A stretch of 64,000 nt of DNA from DASYLJ01 sp036009625 (GTDB taxonomy: Bacteria > Desulfobacterota > Binatia > DP-6), in assembly GCA_036009625.1 (NCBI GenBank), contig DASYLJ010000108.1, positions 23,654 through 87,653 of the forward strand. Reading direction: 5' to 3'. Below the pieces are notes generated by a model that had not been told where the DNA came from, made no database searches, and saw only the letters and a program-made list of their open reading frames with translations. Position 1 is the stretch's first letter. Every line of letters starts with the position of its first letter. Made by a program: the position numbers and the translations under genes. Of the stretch, positions 41,605 to 51,053 are shown in pieces.

Positions 41605-41762
41605 ACCAGCGGAGCGCCGTGCGTTGCGCCGTCGCATGCACGCGGGCGTCGCGCATCGCGTCGCTGAAGTGCGAACGAACCCGACGGGTTGGGTGACCGT
41701 CACGACGATGACGAAACGACGCCCCGATGACGGCACGTCTTTTGGGTAGTGAACCTCCCGTG

Positions 41763-43907
41763 ATGCACTCCCTTCGAATCACCCGCTGGACCCGAACCCT
41801 GCTGCTCGCGACCGTGCTGTGTATCGGCGGCGCGACGGCAGCCAACGCCACCTACGGTCCGAAGATTCCGGACCTCGACGCCGTGACCTGGAAGTCGCTG
41901 GCGTGTGGTGCTCCCGACATGATCCACGAGGCGACGCCGTCCGACGTGAACTTCGTCGGTACGACGACGCATTCGCCGGCGTTCTGGGGCTCCGACAGCA
42001 AGTACCTCTACTTCCGTCTGCGCATGGACTCGAACCCCGACAGCTGGTGCGGGTTCGAGGGCTACTCGTGGACGATGCTGCTGACGGTGCCGTCGGGTGC
42101 GCGGGACGAGTACCAGTATCAGCTCGCCTTCAACGGCAAGACCGACACGATCGAGCTGTGGAAGAACAGCACGCGGGCGAAGATCGCGTACTCGCCGCTG
42201 TTCACGGACGACGCCGAGGAGAAGCTCTGGTCGATGTCGTACCGGACGACCGGCGGCAGCGTCGGCAACAACAAGCCGCTGGTGCGCGCGCTGTATGCCG
42301 GCACGAAGTTCAACAACACCTCCGACTACTTCGTGGACGTCGCGTTCCCGATTTCGATCCTGGTCCAGAAGGGCGTGATCGCGAACGCGGCGGCGCTCGG
42401 CCAGACGTCGTTCTTCCCGGTCACCGCGACGAAGCCGAACACGCACGACAAGAGCTACCTGTACTGCGGGTTCCAGCCCGAGATCGAGTGCGTCCAGGCG
42501 TCGGACTGCGGTGACGGCAACGCTTGCACGACGGACACCTGCACCAACGGCACCTGCGGCAATGCCGCCATCCCGAGCTGCACGCCGTGCAGCCAGCCCT
42601 CGCAGTGCAACGACGGCAACGCCTGCACGACGGAGACCTGCAACGGCGGCGTCTGCGGCCACACGAACATCCCGAGCTGCACGTCGTGCACGCAGCCGTC
42701 GCAGTGCAACGATGGCAACGCCTGCACCACCGAGACCTGCAACGGCGGCGTGTGCGGCCACGCGAACGTTCCGAGCTGCACGTCCTGCAACACGGCGGTC
42801 GACTGTAACGACGGCAACGTCTGCTCCACCGACGTCTGCAACGCCGGCGCGTGCGCGAACGCGCCGGTCGCCGACTGCACCACCTGCGAGGTGAACGCCG
42901 ACTGCAACGATCAGGACCTCTGCACCGCCGACGTCTGCGGACAGGACGGCAGCTGCCAGGTGACCACGATCGAGGGCTGCCAGGCCTGCGACGTCGACAC
43001 CGACTGCAACGACGGTGACAGCTGCAGCACCGACACCTGCGGCGCCGGCGGCACCTGCGAGACGGCGACCATCGCCGACTGCACGGCGTGCACCACCGAC
43101 GCCGATTGCAACGACGCCAATGCCTGCACCACCGACACCTGCGGCCCGGGTGGCACCTGCCAGCCAGAGACCATCGCCGGCTGCACGGTCTGCACCGACG
43201 ACGCCGACTGCAACGACGACGATGCCTGCACCACCGACACCTGCGGTGGCGGCGTCTGCCAGACCGCGGCCATCGCCGACTGCGGTGTGGAAGCCTGCGA
43301 CGACGGCATCGACAACGACGGCAACGACGCGGTGGATTGCGCCGACAACGGCTGCGCCGCGAGCCCGTCCTGCCCCGGTGGCGGCGAGGTGTGCGGCGAC
43401 TGCACCGACAACGACGGCGACGGTCTCGTCGACGCCGAGGACCCGGATTGCTGCGCGGTCACCGAGGACCTGATCCTGCGCCGGATGCGTATGCGCATGC
43501 CGGTGGCGGGCAAGAGCAGCAAGTTCCGCGTCCGCACCCGCCTCGGGGCACGCGATCGCAGCAAGTTCGACCCGAGCGCGGAGGGCGCGACGATCCTGGT
43601 GACCGACCACCAGGGCAAGGTGTTCTGCCAGGCCATCCCGATGGACCAGGCCGTCCGCATCGGCAGCTCCTACCTCTTCAAGTACCGCGACAAGACGGGC
43701 AAGAAGGCCGGCGGGCTGCAGAAGGCGAACTTCAAGGTTCGCAAGAGCGGCAAGGTCGTCTTCCGCGCCAACGGCAAGAGCCTCGTCGACCTGCGCGAGC
43801 CCGAGAGCCGAGACCTGGTCGTCACGCTTCGCGTCGGCGACCAGTGCATGCGGGCGGCGGCGCCGCTCCGCACCAAGCCCGCGGGTCACACCATGATGTT
43901 CCCCTGA
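41763..43907 (+). CDS. large secreted protein: carbohydrate-binding-like N domain, eight Cys repeats, beta C-domain
   Basis: 714 residues with a signal peptide (ends A-A-N-A). Residues about 30-240 form a beta-rich domain (A-F-W-G-S-D-S-K-Y-L-Y-F-R-L-R), resembling CBM9-type modules. Eight 33-34-residue repeats follow (about 247-507), each with C-N-D-G-N-x-C-T-T-D-x-C. Then come two Asp-rich, calcium-site-like segments (D-D-G-I-D-N-D-G and D-N-D-G-D-G-L-V-D) and a C-terminal beta domain with Y-R-D-K-T-G. It is probably surface-exposed. A strong hairpin lies downstream. Confidence 0.8.
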   Translation: MHSLRITRWTRTLLLATVLCIGGATAANATYGPKIPDLDAVTWKSLACGAPDMIHEATPSDVNFVGTTTHSPAFWGSDSKYLYFRLRMDSNPDSWCGFEGYSWTMLLTVPSGARDEYQYQLAFNGKTDTIELWKNSTRAKIAYSPLFTDDAEEKLWSMSYRTTGGSVGNNKPLVRALYAGTKFNNTSDYFVDVAFPISILVQKGVIANAAALGQTSFFPVTATKPNTHDKSYLYCGFQPEIECVQASDCGDGNACTTDTCTNGTCGNAAIPSCTPCSQPSQCNDGNACTTETCNGGVCGHTNIPSCTSCTQPSQCNDGNACTTETCNGGVCGHANVPSCTSCNTAVDCNDGNVCSTDVCNAGACANAPVADCTTCEVNADCNDQDLCTADVCGQDGSCQVTTIEGCQACDVDTDCNDGDSCSTDTCGAGGTCETATIADCTACTTDADCNDANACTTDTCGPGGTCQPETIAGCTVCTDDADCNDDDACTTDTCGGGVCQTAAIADCGVEACDDGIDNDGNDAVDCADNGCAASPSCPGGGEVCGDCTDNDGDGLVDAEDPDCCAVTEDLILRRMRMRMPVAGKSSKFRVRTRLGARDRSKFDPSAEGATILVTDHQGKVFCQAIPMDQAVRIGSSYLFKYRDKTGKKAGGLQKANFKVRKSGKVVFRANGKSLVDLREPESRDLVVTLRVGDQCMRAAAPLRTKPAGHTMMFP
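42501..43283 (+). repeat. eight in-frame 99-nt Cys-repeat units
   Basis: The period is 99 nt for the first units (42501, 42600, 42699, 42798) and 102 nt where one extra residue occurs. Units two and three are almost identical at DNA level, indicating recent duplication. Each unit encodes six Cys. Confidence 0.85.
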
Positions 43908-43934
43908 TCCCGGACGACAGTCGTCCGTGAAAAG

Positions 43935-43973
43935 ACGGGTCGCCGGCCGCGCATCATGCGGTCGGCGACCCGT
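43935..43973 (+). terminator. rho-independent-like terminator of the large secreted-protein gene
   Basis: The outer arms ACGGGTCGCCG (43935-43945) and CGGCGACCCGT (43963-43973) enclose an inner CCGC/GCGG stem, followed by TTTC. A smaller hairpin, CGGACGA/TCGTCCG, lies just before it at 43911-43927. Confidence 0.7.
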
Positions 43974-44015
43974 TTCGCATTGACGCGGCACGCGCGCTTT
44001 GCGATCGAGTGGTCC

Positions 44016-44507
44016 ATGACTCGACCAGACAAGGCGCGGGTGCTGGCCGCGCTGCGGGCGCGGGTCGCGGCGCAGCTCGAGGCGCTCACCGCCTCGCAGC
44101 GGACGGCGCAGGCCGGCGCCACGCATGCGGAAGCGAAGCAGGAGCATCCGAAGGACACGCGCGCCATCGAGGGGCAGTACCTGGCCCGCGGCCTCGCGGC
44201 GCGTGTCGAGAGCCTGCGTGATGCGGTGGCGATGTTGCACGCGCTCGCGCCGACGCCGCTCGACGAGGACGACGCGATCGTCGTCCCGGCGCTGGTCGGC
44301 GTTGCGACCGACGACGGTGACGAGGCCGTCTATTTGCTCGTGCCCGCCGGCGGTGGCGAGACCGTCGTCGTCGACGACGTGCCGGTGCTCGCCGTCACGC
44401 CGGCGTCACCCGTCGGACGCGCGCTCGTCGACCGTCGCGTCGACGACGAGGTGCCGGTGGAGCTGCCCGGCGGACGCGGGACGCTGCTGGTCGCCTGGGT
44501 CTGCTGA
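44016..44507 (+). CDS. GreA/GreB-like C-terminal-domain protein
   Basis: 163 residues. A helical N terminus with a long basic helix (K-A-R-V-L-A-A-L-R-A-R-V) and R-A-I-E-G-Q-Y-L-A-R-G-L-A-A-R is followed by a beta-rich domain like that of GreA (V-Y-L-L-V-P-A-G-G-G-E, V-T-P-A-S-P-V-G-R-A-L, D-D-E-V-P-V). The acidic coiled-coil tip needed for transcript cleavage is not obvious. It may be a Gre-like RNA polymerase-binding factor rather than a cleavage factor. Confidence 0.75.
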   Translation: MTRPDKARVLAALRARVAAQLEALTASQRTAQAGATHAEAKQEHPKDTRAIEGQYLARGLAARVESLRDAVAMLHALAPTPLDEDDAIVVPALVGVATDDGDEAVYLLVPAGGGETVVVDDVPVLAVTPASPVGRALVDRRVDDEVPVELPGGRGTLLVAWVC

Positions 44508-44518
44508 ACGACGCCGCG

Positions 44519-45100
44519 TCAGTAGCAGTTCAGCTTGCCGCCGAGATTGCGATAGCTGCACTCGGATTCCCGGAAGTGCCGGCCGCCGCACACCGATGCG
44601 CCGCCGTCGTCGACGAGATAGACGTGGACGAACACGTCGTGCACCGGCTTGTCGAAGGACATGTCCTGCCCGAAGAGGAGGATCTTGGTGTCCGTCGGCC
44701 GTGCGGGGCTGCGTCGGACGAGTACCCGCAGGATGCCGCCATGCGTGCCTCGGCGATCGCGGTAGGTCGCCGATCCCGACGCGCCGCTGGTGACCCATCC
44801 CGGGTCGGTCGGCGTCGGTGGGCCGCCGGGGAGCGTCACGTCGGCCATGACGTGTCCGGCGCTGTCGGTCATCCGGAACCGGAGGCCGGTGTCGGCAGGA
44901 TCGACGGTGGTGGCGACGGGAATCTGCACGGTGCCGCGGAAGAGCAGGCGCTGGCCGCCGAGGTCGTAGTCGAGCTTGCGTAGACGCAGCCTGGTCGCAG
45001 CGAAGGTGCCGCAGCTCGGATCGAGCTGCGCAGATGCGAGGGGGGGCAACGTCAGGCTGGCCACGACCAGCGCGGCGACGAGGGAGAGACGGCAAGACAT
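44519..45100 (-). CDS. secreted beta-domain protein, paralogue C
   Basis: 193 residues with a signal peptide ending A-S-A before Q-L-D-P-S-C. The centre has S-A-T-Y-R-D-R-R-G-T-H-G-G-I-L-R-V-L-V-R-R-S-P, the same pattern as paralogues A and B. Five Cys occur in the mature part, most near the C terminus. The function is unknown, probably periplasmic. It is convergent with the GreA-like gene. Confidence 0.65.
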   Translation of the reverse strand: MSCRLSLVAALVVASLTLPPLASAQLDPSCGTFAATRLRLRKLDYDLGGQRLLFRGTVQIPVATTVDPADTGLRFRMTDSAGHVMADVTLPGGPPTPTDPGWVTSGASGSATYRDRRGTHGGILRVLVRRSPARPTDTKILLFGQDMSFDKPVHDVFVHVYLVDDGGASVCGGRHFRESECSYRNLGGKLNCY

Positions 45101-45288
45101 GCGCGGTTCTAGCGGATGCCATGCCATGCGCCGCGGGTGCTGATGCGGGGCCGGCGCGGGCCGCCGGCGGCGCCCTATCGCCGCCCGGGCGTTGCGATTT
45201 CGTCGCTTCAGCACGGGGTTCGCGGCGCCGGCTCGCATGGCGGCTGCCGTCCTTGCGGGCATGCGAATTGCTCTCGTTCCTTGCAAGC

Positions 45289-46683
45289 ATGCCCGCCATC
45301 GAGGACCCCGGCGCCGGCCCGGACGACGCCTGTGCCTTCGAGGTCGAGGAGCGCGAGCGCTGTCGTCAGGCGGCCCTCACCGGGGTGCGCTTGGCCGTGC
45401 CCATCGTGCTCGCGTTCGGTGCGATCGACGCGGTGGCATTCCCGAACAACGTGGCGTGGTTCCTCCTGCTGCGGGTCGGCGTCGTCGCCATCCTGCTCGT
45501 CATCCTGCGCCTCCTCGGGCGCCCCGACGGACGGCGCCACGCGTACGCGCTCGCCTTTACCGGGGTCGCCGCCATCGGCGGCATGTTGGTCCTGATGACC
45601 ATGGTCACCGGTGGCAGCGGCAGCCCGTACTACGGCGGCCTCAACCTGACGATCGTGGCGATGGCGCTCGTCATCGCGTGGCCGCCGGCGTGGTCGGTGG
45701 CGGCATCGCTCGTCATCATCGGGACGTACGTGGTGGCGCTGCTGTCGGGTCCACCTACGGCGGCGGCGCACCCGGGGCGCCTGATGATCAATCTCGGCTT
45801 CCTGGTGACCACCGCGATCCTCGCGTTCGTCAGCTCGACGTTCCAGCGTCGCCTGCGCCGCGAGGCGTTCGACCGTCGCATCAACCTCGAGCGCGCCATG
45901 CGCGATCGGCAGGCATTCCTCGCCAATGTCTCGCACGAGCTGCGCTCACCGCTGCACGTGACGATGGGCTACGCCGACATCCTGCTCGACGGCGTCCTCG
46001 CCCACGATCCCGCTGAAGCGCGCCGGCTCGTCGAGCGCATCCGCGATCGCAGCCTGTCGCTGCACCATCTCATCAACGAGCTCCTCGACTACGCCAAGGT
46101 CGACGCGGGAAAGATGCACGTCCACGCCACGCCGCTGCGGGCCGAGGCGGTCGCACTGCGCGTCGCCGAGTCGTTCCTCCCGGTGGCGACACGCGAGGGC
46201 CTCGTCCTCGAGACGCGGGTCGCGTCCGAGGTGCCGCTGGTGATGGCCGATCCGCAACGCCTCGAGCAGATCCTCGTCAACTTCGTCGCCAACGCGCTCA
46301 AGTTCACGCGCGTCGGCACCATCGTGATCGACGTCGGTCCCGCCCCCGACGGCGCGACGCTCGCGCACGCCGGCTATCGCTCGCTCAGCGGAACGTCGGA
46401 AGGACCGACGACGCTCGAGCCGTGCGGTGCGTGGGTGCTCGTCGCCGTCCACGACACCGGCATCGGCATCCGTGCCGGCGACCTGGCGTCGCTCGCAGAA
46501 GACTTTCGTCAGCTCGACGAGGCGGCCAGCGACTTCGGTGGCACCGGGCTCGGGCTCAGCGTGTCGCGTCGTCTCGCCGATCTGCTCGGGGCGCGCCTCG
46601 TCGTGCGCAGCCGTCACGGCGTCGGCTCGACGTTCGGCGTGCTGTTGCAGGTCGCGGGCGTCTCGTCCCGCGCCGCGGCGTGA
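45289..46683 (+). CDS. membrane sensor histidine kinase
   Basis: 464 residues. Five or six hydrophobic helices (about 25-185) form an integral-membrane sensor with no large periplasmic domain. The DHp helix carries H216 in N-V-S-H-E-L-R-S-P-L-H. The ATPase domain shows the N box (N-F-V-A-N-A-L-K-F-T), G1 (D-T-G-I-G-I) and G2 (G-T-G-L-G-L-S). No cognate regulator is adjacent; the lone receiver 6 kb upstream is one possibility. Confidence 0.9.
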   Translation: MPAIEDPGAGPDDACAFEVEERERCRQAALTGVRLAVPIVLAFGAIDAVAFPNNVAWFLLLRVGVVAILLVILRLLGRPDGRRHAYALAFTGVAAIGGMLVLMTMVTGGSGSPYYGGLNLTIVAMALVIAWPPAWSVAASLVIIGTYVVALLSGPPTAAAHPGRLMINLGFLVTTAILAFVSSTFQRRLRREAFDRRINLERAMRDRQAFLANVSHELRSPLHVTMGYADILLDGVLAHDPAEARRLVERIRDRSLSLHHLINELLDYAKVDAGKMHVHATPLRAEAVALRVAESFLPVATREGLVLETRVASEVPLVMADPQRLEQILVNFVANALKFTRVGTIVIDVGPAPDGATLAHAGYRSLSGTSEGPTTLEPCGAWVLVAVHDTGIGIRAGDLASLAEDFRQLDEAASDFGGTGLGLSVSRRLADLLGARLVVRSRHGVGSTFGVLLQVAGVSSRAAA

Positions 46684-46686
46684 GAC

Positions 46687-46959
46687 CTATTCCTGCTCGA
46701 CGCAGCGATAGCGCGCGCTGACCCGCCGGTACGCCTTGTCGTAGGCGACGAGCCGGGCGGGATTTTGCGCATCCAGGGTGGCCATGGCGCCGAGCTCGCG
46801 GCTGGCCGCCTCGCCAGCCGTCCCCTCCCGCGCTTGATCGCAGATGTCCGACGTCGGGAACTGGCCCGTCACCTGCCAGTCGTCGAGCGGGACGGACGGG
46901 TCCCGCGACGTGACCAGGAACCAGAGCAGGACGATCCACGGTGCGCGACGGCGGGTCAT
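46687..46959 (-). CDS. small secreted or membrane-anchored hypothetical protein
   Basis: 90 residues. A short hydrophobic start (A-P-W-I-V-L-L-W-F-L-V) is followed by a mature part with two Cys (F-P-T-S-D-I-C and A-R-Y-R-C-V-E) and a helical centre. It resembles small exported proteins with one disulfide. It is convergent with the kinase gene and has no recognised family. Confidence 0.5.
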   Translation of the reverse strand: MTRRRAPWIVLLWFLVTSRDPSVPLDDWQVTGQFPTSDICDQAREGTAGEAASRELGAMATLDAQNPARLVAYDKAYRRVSARYRCVEQE

Positions 46960-47005
46960 GCCCGGAACGTCGGCACGTGCGCCGAAACGCTTGAATCGCC
47001 GAGCG

Positions 47006-48211
47006 CTACGCGTGCTCGTCGGGCAGGACGGCGTGGAACTGCGCCAGCAGCAGGAGATCGTACGCGATCTTGATGATCCCGGCGACGACGAGCGGCCAGC
47101 CGAACGACGACCAGCCGAGCAGCCATCCGGTGGCGAGCGGGGGGAGGGCGGCGGCGAGGCTCCGCGGCACGTTCGTCACGCTCGACGCGGCGGTCCGTTC
47201 CTCCGGCGGGACGAGCGCCATGACGTAGGCCTGGCGGGCGGGAACGTCCATCTGCGACAGCGCCGAGCGCAGCAGCAGGAACGTCACCGCCAGCGGTGCG
47301 CTCGGGACGATGCCGGCGAGCACCAGGAAGACGTTCGCCGGCAGGTGGGTGTAGACCATCGTGCGCACGTAGCCGATGCGTGCCGCGATGCGCGACGACA
47401 TCAGCTGGGAGAACGCCGCCAGGAGCCCGGCCGCGAAGAAGATGCTGCCTGCCGTCGCGACGGAGAGGTCGAAGCGCTGGTGGAGCCACAGCACGACCAG
47501 CGACTGCGGGACGAAGCCGCCGCCGAACGAGTCGAGGCTGAAGAGCGCGGCCAGGCGGAAGACGACGGACCGTGACGAGGCGAGGGGGCGATGTGCGGTG
47601 GTCGCATGCTCGACGGCCGCGGTGAGCCGCCGGTAGATGCCGGCGAGCGCGATGGCGACCGCGGCATACAGCAGAAACCCGAATCGCGCCGCAGCGGTCG
47701 ATGGAAGGCCGAGCGTCGAGGCGAGTCGTTCCGGTACGATACTGGCGAGCGCGCCGAGGCCACCCGCCAACGAGCCGGCGACGTTGTACCTGGCGAAGGC
47801 GTGGGCGCGCTGCACGCCCGTGGCCGTCTGGGCGAGGGCGGCCTGCTCGACCGGGAGAAAGACGCTGACGTCGCCAGCCGTCGGATTGAGGGTGCCGAGC
47901 ACGGCGACGACGAGGAGCGGCCAGAACGTCGTGAAGCCGGCGAACCCGAGGCCGGTGGCGAGCATCAGGCCGGATGCGGCGAGAAGCAGCGTGCGACGCT
48001 GGACGTGTACGCCGCCGAGCCCGACCGCCATCGTCACGATGGCCGAGCCGAGCAGCGTGCCGGTGACGATGACCCCGATCTCGACGGGTGTGAAGCCGAG
48101 ACGGTCGAGATGGGCTGCGAGGAGGATGCTCACCAACCCGTCGGCCAGGCCGCGGAGCGCGCGCGTCGTGAGCAGCCGACGGGCATCGCGCGCGCTGGAA
48201 TCGGCGGCCAC
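47006..48211 (-). CDS. MFS transporter
   Basis: 401 residues with about 12 membrane helices. The first segment reads L-L-T-T-R-A-L-R-G-L-A-D-G and the central loop separates two six-helix halves. The pattern resembles drug/metabolite exporters, but the substrate cannot be assigned. The GTG at 48211 follows the upstream M23-like gene's stop by 23 nt, so the two are probably cotranscribed. Confidence 0.8.
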   Translation of the reverse strand: MAADSSARDARRLLTTRALRGLADGLVSILLAAHLDRLGFTPVEIGVIVTGTLLGSAIVTMAVGLGGVHVQRRTLLLAASGLMLATGLGFAGFTTFWPLLVVAVLGTLNPTAGDVSVFLPVEQAALAQTATGVQRAHAFARYNVAGSLAGGLGALASIVPERLASTLGLPSTAAARFGFLLYAAVAIALAGIYRRLTAAVEHATTAHRPLASSRSVVFRLAALFSLDSFGGGFVPQSLVVLWLHQRFDLSVATAGSIFFAAGLLAAFSQLMSSRIAARIGYVRTMVYTHLPANVFLVLAGIVPSAPLAVTFLLLRSALSQMDVPARQAYVMALVPPEERTAASSVTNVPRSLAAALPPLATGWLLGWSSFGWPLVVAGIIKIAYDLLLLAQFHAVLPDEHA

Positions 48212-48234
48212 GTCCCTGCCCAGCCATCCCCGCC

Positions 48235-49449
48235 TCACTTCGTCGCGGCGGCCGGGAAGTCCACGATGTCGACGTCGAGCGGCATCTCGTCCCGACGCGG
48301 TCCGCGACCGCGTCCGGGGACGAGGGGACAGGCCTCGGCGGCACTGGTGTCGGGGTCGTACCAGCACGTGGCGTCGAGCGCGCCGGCGAGCGTGAAACGA
48401 TCGAAGACGTAGGGAACGCCGTCGCCCGCGAGCGCCGAGGGCTCCGTCATGACGTGCAGATGCAGGTGGGGTGCGGACGTGTTGCCGGTATTGCCGAGGC
48501 GCGCCAGCTGCTGTCCACGGCGGACGCGGTCGTGCAGCTTCACCCCCACCGTGCCCTTCTTCAAATGGGCGTAGAAGACGAAGTTGCCCTTGCCGGTGTC
48601 GAGGATGACGTGGTTGCCGTCGACGTTGGCGATGGTGATGGTCGACGGATCGGGGAGCGAGCCCGGCACCTGGTCGTCGAGGCCGTCGAGCACGTCGACG
48701 ACCGTGCCGTCGGCGACGGCGATGACCGGCTGGTCGTAGGCGAGAAAGCTCTCGACCTTGGTCGGGTCGCCGCGCAGCACGTGGCCCTCGGCATCGACGC
48801 GCAGCCAGTCGATGGCGTAGCGCTGCGAATCCCACAGACGGCCGCTGATCGGCATGATGGCGCCGCGGTGGACGGACTGCGCCGAGCAGCAGCCGTTGAC
48901 CGCCACCCAGCCGTCGCCGACCAGCGGTGGCCCGAGCACGGGCGGCGTGCGCTCGGCGATGTCCCATGGTGTCACCACGTAGCTGAAGGGCTCCGGCTCC
49001 TTCGCCGCGGGATTGACGCCCCCCGTGCCCACCAGGCGGTGGACGATGGCGTTGGGAACTCTGGCGCGATCGTCGAAGGCGAGCTCGACGAACACGAGCT
49101 TCGACTCGTTCGTGCCGAGGGCGACGTCGGTCGCCGGTTTGCGGGTGAGCTCGCGCGCTGCGCTCGTGAGCGTTGCGCCGTCGAGCGTGGCCAGCACACG
49201 GTCCTGGTGATCGTAGTCGAGCACCTCGATGCGCGTGACCGTGGCGGGCACGGGGCGGGCGTTCGTGAGCCACAGCTCGTAGACGACGTGCCACTTGCCG
49301 TCGGTGGCCTTCACCGGCGAAGTCTGGTCGCCGACGAATTCGGCCAGGACGGGTGTGAAGGTGTCGGGAACGGTGAGCGTTCGACCGTCGGACGACGACA
49401 CGACGCCGGCGACGGCGAACGCGGCCACGGCCGCGACATTGGTGCGCAT
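48235..49449 (-). CDS. secreted M23-like (LytM fold) protein
   Basis: 404 residues with a probable signal peptide. A beta-rich N-terminal domain (about 30-190) precedes the M23 domain (about 215-350), which has A-I-D-W, P-V-I-A-V-A-D-G-T-V-V, H-V-I-L-D-T-G-K-G-N-F-V-F-Y-A-H and the metal site H-L-H-L-H-V. The residue usually supplying the first zinc His sits in S-Q-R-Y-A-I-D-W, so it is replaced here. It may be a peptidoglycan-binding or altered peptidase; see findings. Confidence 0.8.
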   Translation of the reverse strand: MRTNVAAVAAFAVAGVVSSSDGRTLTVPDTFTPVLAEFVGDQTSPVKATDGKWHVVYELWLTNARPVPATVTRIEVLDYDHQDRVLATLDGATLTSAARELTRKPATDVALGTNESKLVFVELAFDDRARVPNAIVHRLVGTGGVNPAAKEPEPFSYVVTPWDIAERTPPVLGPPLVGDGWVAVNGCCSAQSVHRGAIMPISGRLWDSQRYAIDWLRVDAEGHVLRGDPTKVESFLAYDQPVIAVADGTVVDVLDGLDDQVPGSLPDPSTITIANVDGNHVILDTGKGNFVFYAHLKKGTVGVKLHDRVRRGQQLARLGNTGNTSAPHLHLHVMTEPSALAGDGVPYVFDRFTLAGALDATCWYDPDTSAAEACPLVPGRGRGPRRDEMPLDVDIVDFPAAATK

Positions 49450-49473
49450 GCCGCCTTGTAGCAGAGCGGCGTA

Positions 49474-50970
49474 TCAGTCGATGAACGCTCCGCTCGGTGA
49501 CGACGACGGCTCGCCGATGTCCGACGCGATGGCGGCGAGACGGATGGCCTTCGCGTCGGCGGGCAGGATGAAGCCCGCGCGCACCGCCGCCCGCGTCGCG
49601 CGTACCACCCGGCGGACGTAGTCCTCGTGCGACGGGTAGAGCGACGCCAGCGTCGCGTCGTCGAACGGGATGGTGGTGCCGAACAGACCACAGAAGCTGC
49701 CGCCGCTCTGGCCGAGTCCGGACAGCGTGGCCACCGGCACGTCGACCTGCGCGGTGCGGATGCCGCCGAGCGCGTTGCCGAGGTCGTCGCGCTGGATGAC
49801 GGGCGGCGAGCCGGCCGCCACCTCGAGACGCGGCGCGAAGCCGCCGCGCAGCGTGCGCTTGTTGGCGCGGGCCCAACGGTGCAGCTGCCGTACCGCCGCG
49901 CTGGCGATGTAGTGCTGTGGTCCCGAGTTGATCGGGGCGGCGCATTGGATGACGCCGAAGATGGAGGTGACGGGAGGGAGATAGGTGGTGTCGGCTGCGG
50001 CGGGGCCGACGTCGCTCGGCCCGACGGCGAGGCCGTAGGTGTCGTCGTGCGCGGTGCCGGCGATCTCCCAGACGCGGATCTTGGCGCTGTCCGGTTGCCG
50101 CGAACCGAAGAAGCCGAGGGACACCAGATCGGTTTCGGTCTGCAGCATGATGACCGGAACGTCGATGTCCTCGCGCACGTGAACGATCGCGGGCGCGTTG
50201 ATCACCGGCTGCGGCGACTCGGAGAGCGCCGCGCCGCTGCCGCCGCGGCTGTGGATCAGGAACGCGTCGTAGGCGTGGACGACGGGGTGGATCGCGTTGA
50301 CGTAGGTGGTGAGGCGGAACGCCGACTGCGATTCACCGGCGGCGATCAGCCGGCGCGGATGCAGTGGCCCGAGCGGTGCCGGGCCGTCGGGATTGCGGAG
50401 CGCCGCAGCGACCTGGGTGAACATGTCGTACGAAAAGCTGTCGCCGGGATGGCTGAGCGGCCCGTAGCGCACCGGGTCGACCGATTTGAGCGACAGGTTG
50501 AGCCCGATGGGACCGCCGGTGCCGGCGACGCCGACGAACTGTGCCGACACACCGACCCAGGCGTAGCCGTCGCGACGCACCAGCGTCTGGATGAAGGTCC
50601 AGTCGGGTGCGGCGTCGAGGCCGCCCGACACGTTCAGCCATTCGACGATGACGGTGCCGTTGAACTTCCGTGGCACGGCCGGTCGTCGCACGAGAATGCG
50701 CGTGACGTAGGGCGCGGTGGCACCAGGGGTGGCGCTCCAGTGACCGTCAGTACCGAGTGGGAGGGGTGCGGTGTACGCGCTCGCCGTGCCGGAGAGGAAG
50801 TACTCCTCCTCGATGAAGCCGGAGGCCGCGAGATCGATGCCGTTCGGCGGTGTGATGAACGCGCTGCCGGGCGAGGTGATCGGGCCGATCACCGTCGGGT
50901 CGGCGGCGGCGGCGACGGTCGCGAGCAGAGCCATGCCCAGCGTGGCCAGAACACCTGATCGAATCGACAT
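49474..50970 (-). CDS. secreted alpha/beta hydrolase-domain protein (abhydrolase_10 type)
   Basis: 498 residues with a signal peptide (ends A-A-A). The elbow A-A-G-E-S-Q-S-A-F-R-L supplies the nucleophile Ser, and the size and motifs (E-W-L-N-V-S-G-G, F-N-G-T-V-I-V) match the large secreted alpha/beta-hydrolase family PF20091. The substrate is unknown; esters of environmental carboxylates are plausible. It shares an orientation with the M23-like gene but is separated from it by 24 nt. Confidence 0.82.
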   Translation of the reverse strand: MSIRSGVLATLGMALLATVAAAADPTVIGPITSPGSAFITPPNGIDLAASGFIEEEYFLSGTASAYTAPLPLGTDGHWSATPGATAPYVTRILVRRPAVPRKFNGTVIVEWLNVSGGLDAAPDWTFIQTLVRRDGYAWVGVSAQFVGVAGTGGPIGLNLSLKSVDPVRYGPLSHPGDSFSYDMFTQVAAALRNPDGPAPLGPLHPRRLIAAGESQSAFRLTTYVNAIHPVVHAYDAFLIHSRGGSGAALSESPQPVINAPAIVHVREDIDVPVIMLQTETDLVSLGFFGSRQPDSAKIRVWEIAGTAHDDTYGLAVGPSDVGPAAADTTYLPPVTSIFGVIQCAAPINSGPQHYIASAAVRQLHRWARANKRTLRGGFAPRLEVAAGSPPVIQRDDLGNALGGIRTAQVDVPVATLSGLGQSGGSFCGLFGTTIPFDDATLASLYPSHEDYVRRVVRATRAAVRAGFILPADAKAIRLAAIASDIGEPSSSPSGAFID

Positions 50971-51053
50971 GCAGAATCCCCCCGGTAGCGAACGGCGAAT
51001 CGAACGGGGCGAACTGTAGGAGTCGGCTCAGGATGCTGTCAATGAAAAACGCC

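Noticed and set aside
42501..43283. Regular 99-nt repeats considered as a CRISPR array
   Set aside because: The period is a multiple of three, the repeats are in frame and encode conserved Cys, and there are no unique spacers or cas genes.
41700..44240. An 846-codon open frame on the minus strand
   Set aside because: It is antisense to the large Cys-repeat gene and the GreA-like gene, has repeated low-complexity readings, and no signal or domain. It exists because GC-rich genes keep antisense frames open.
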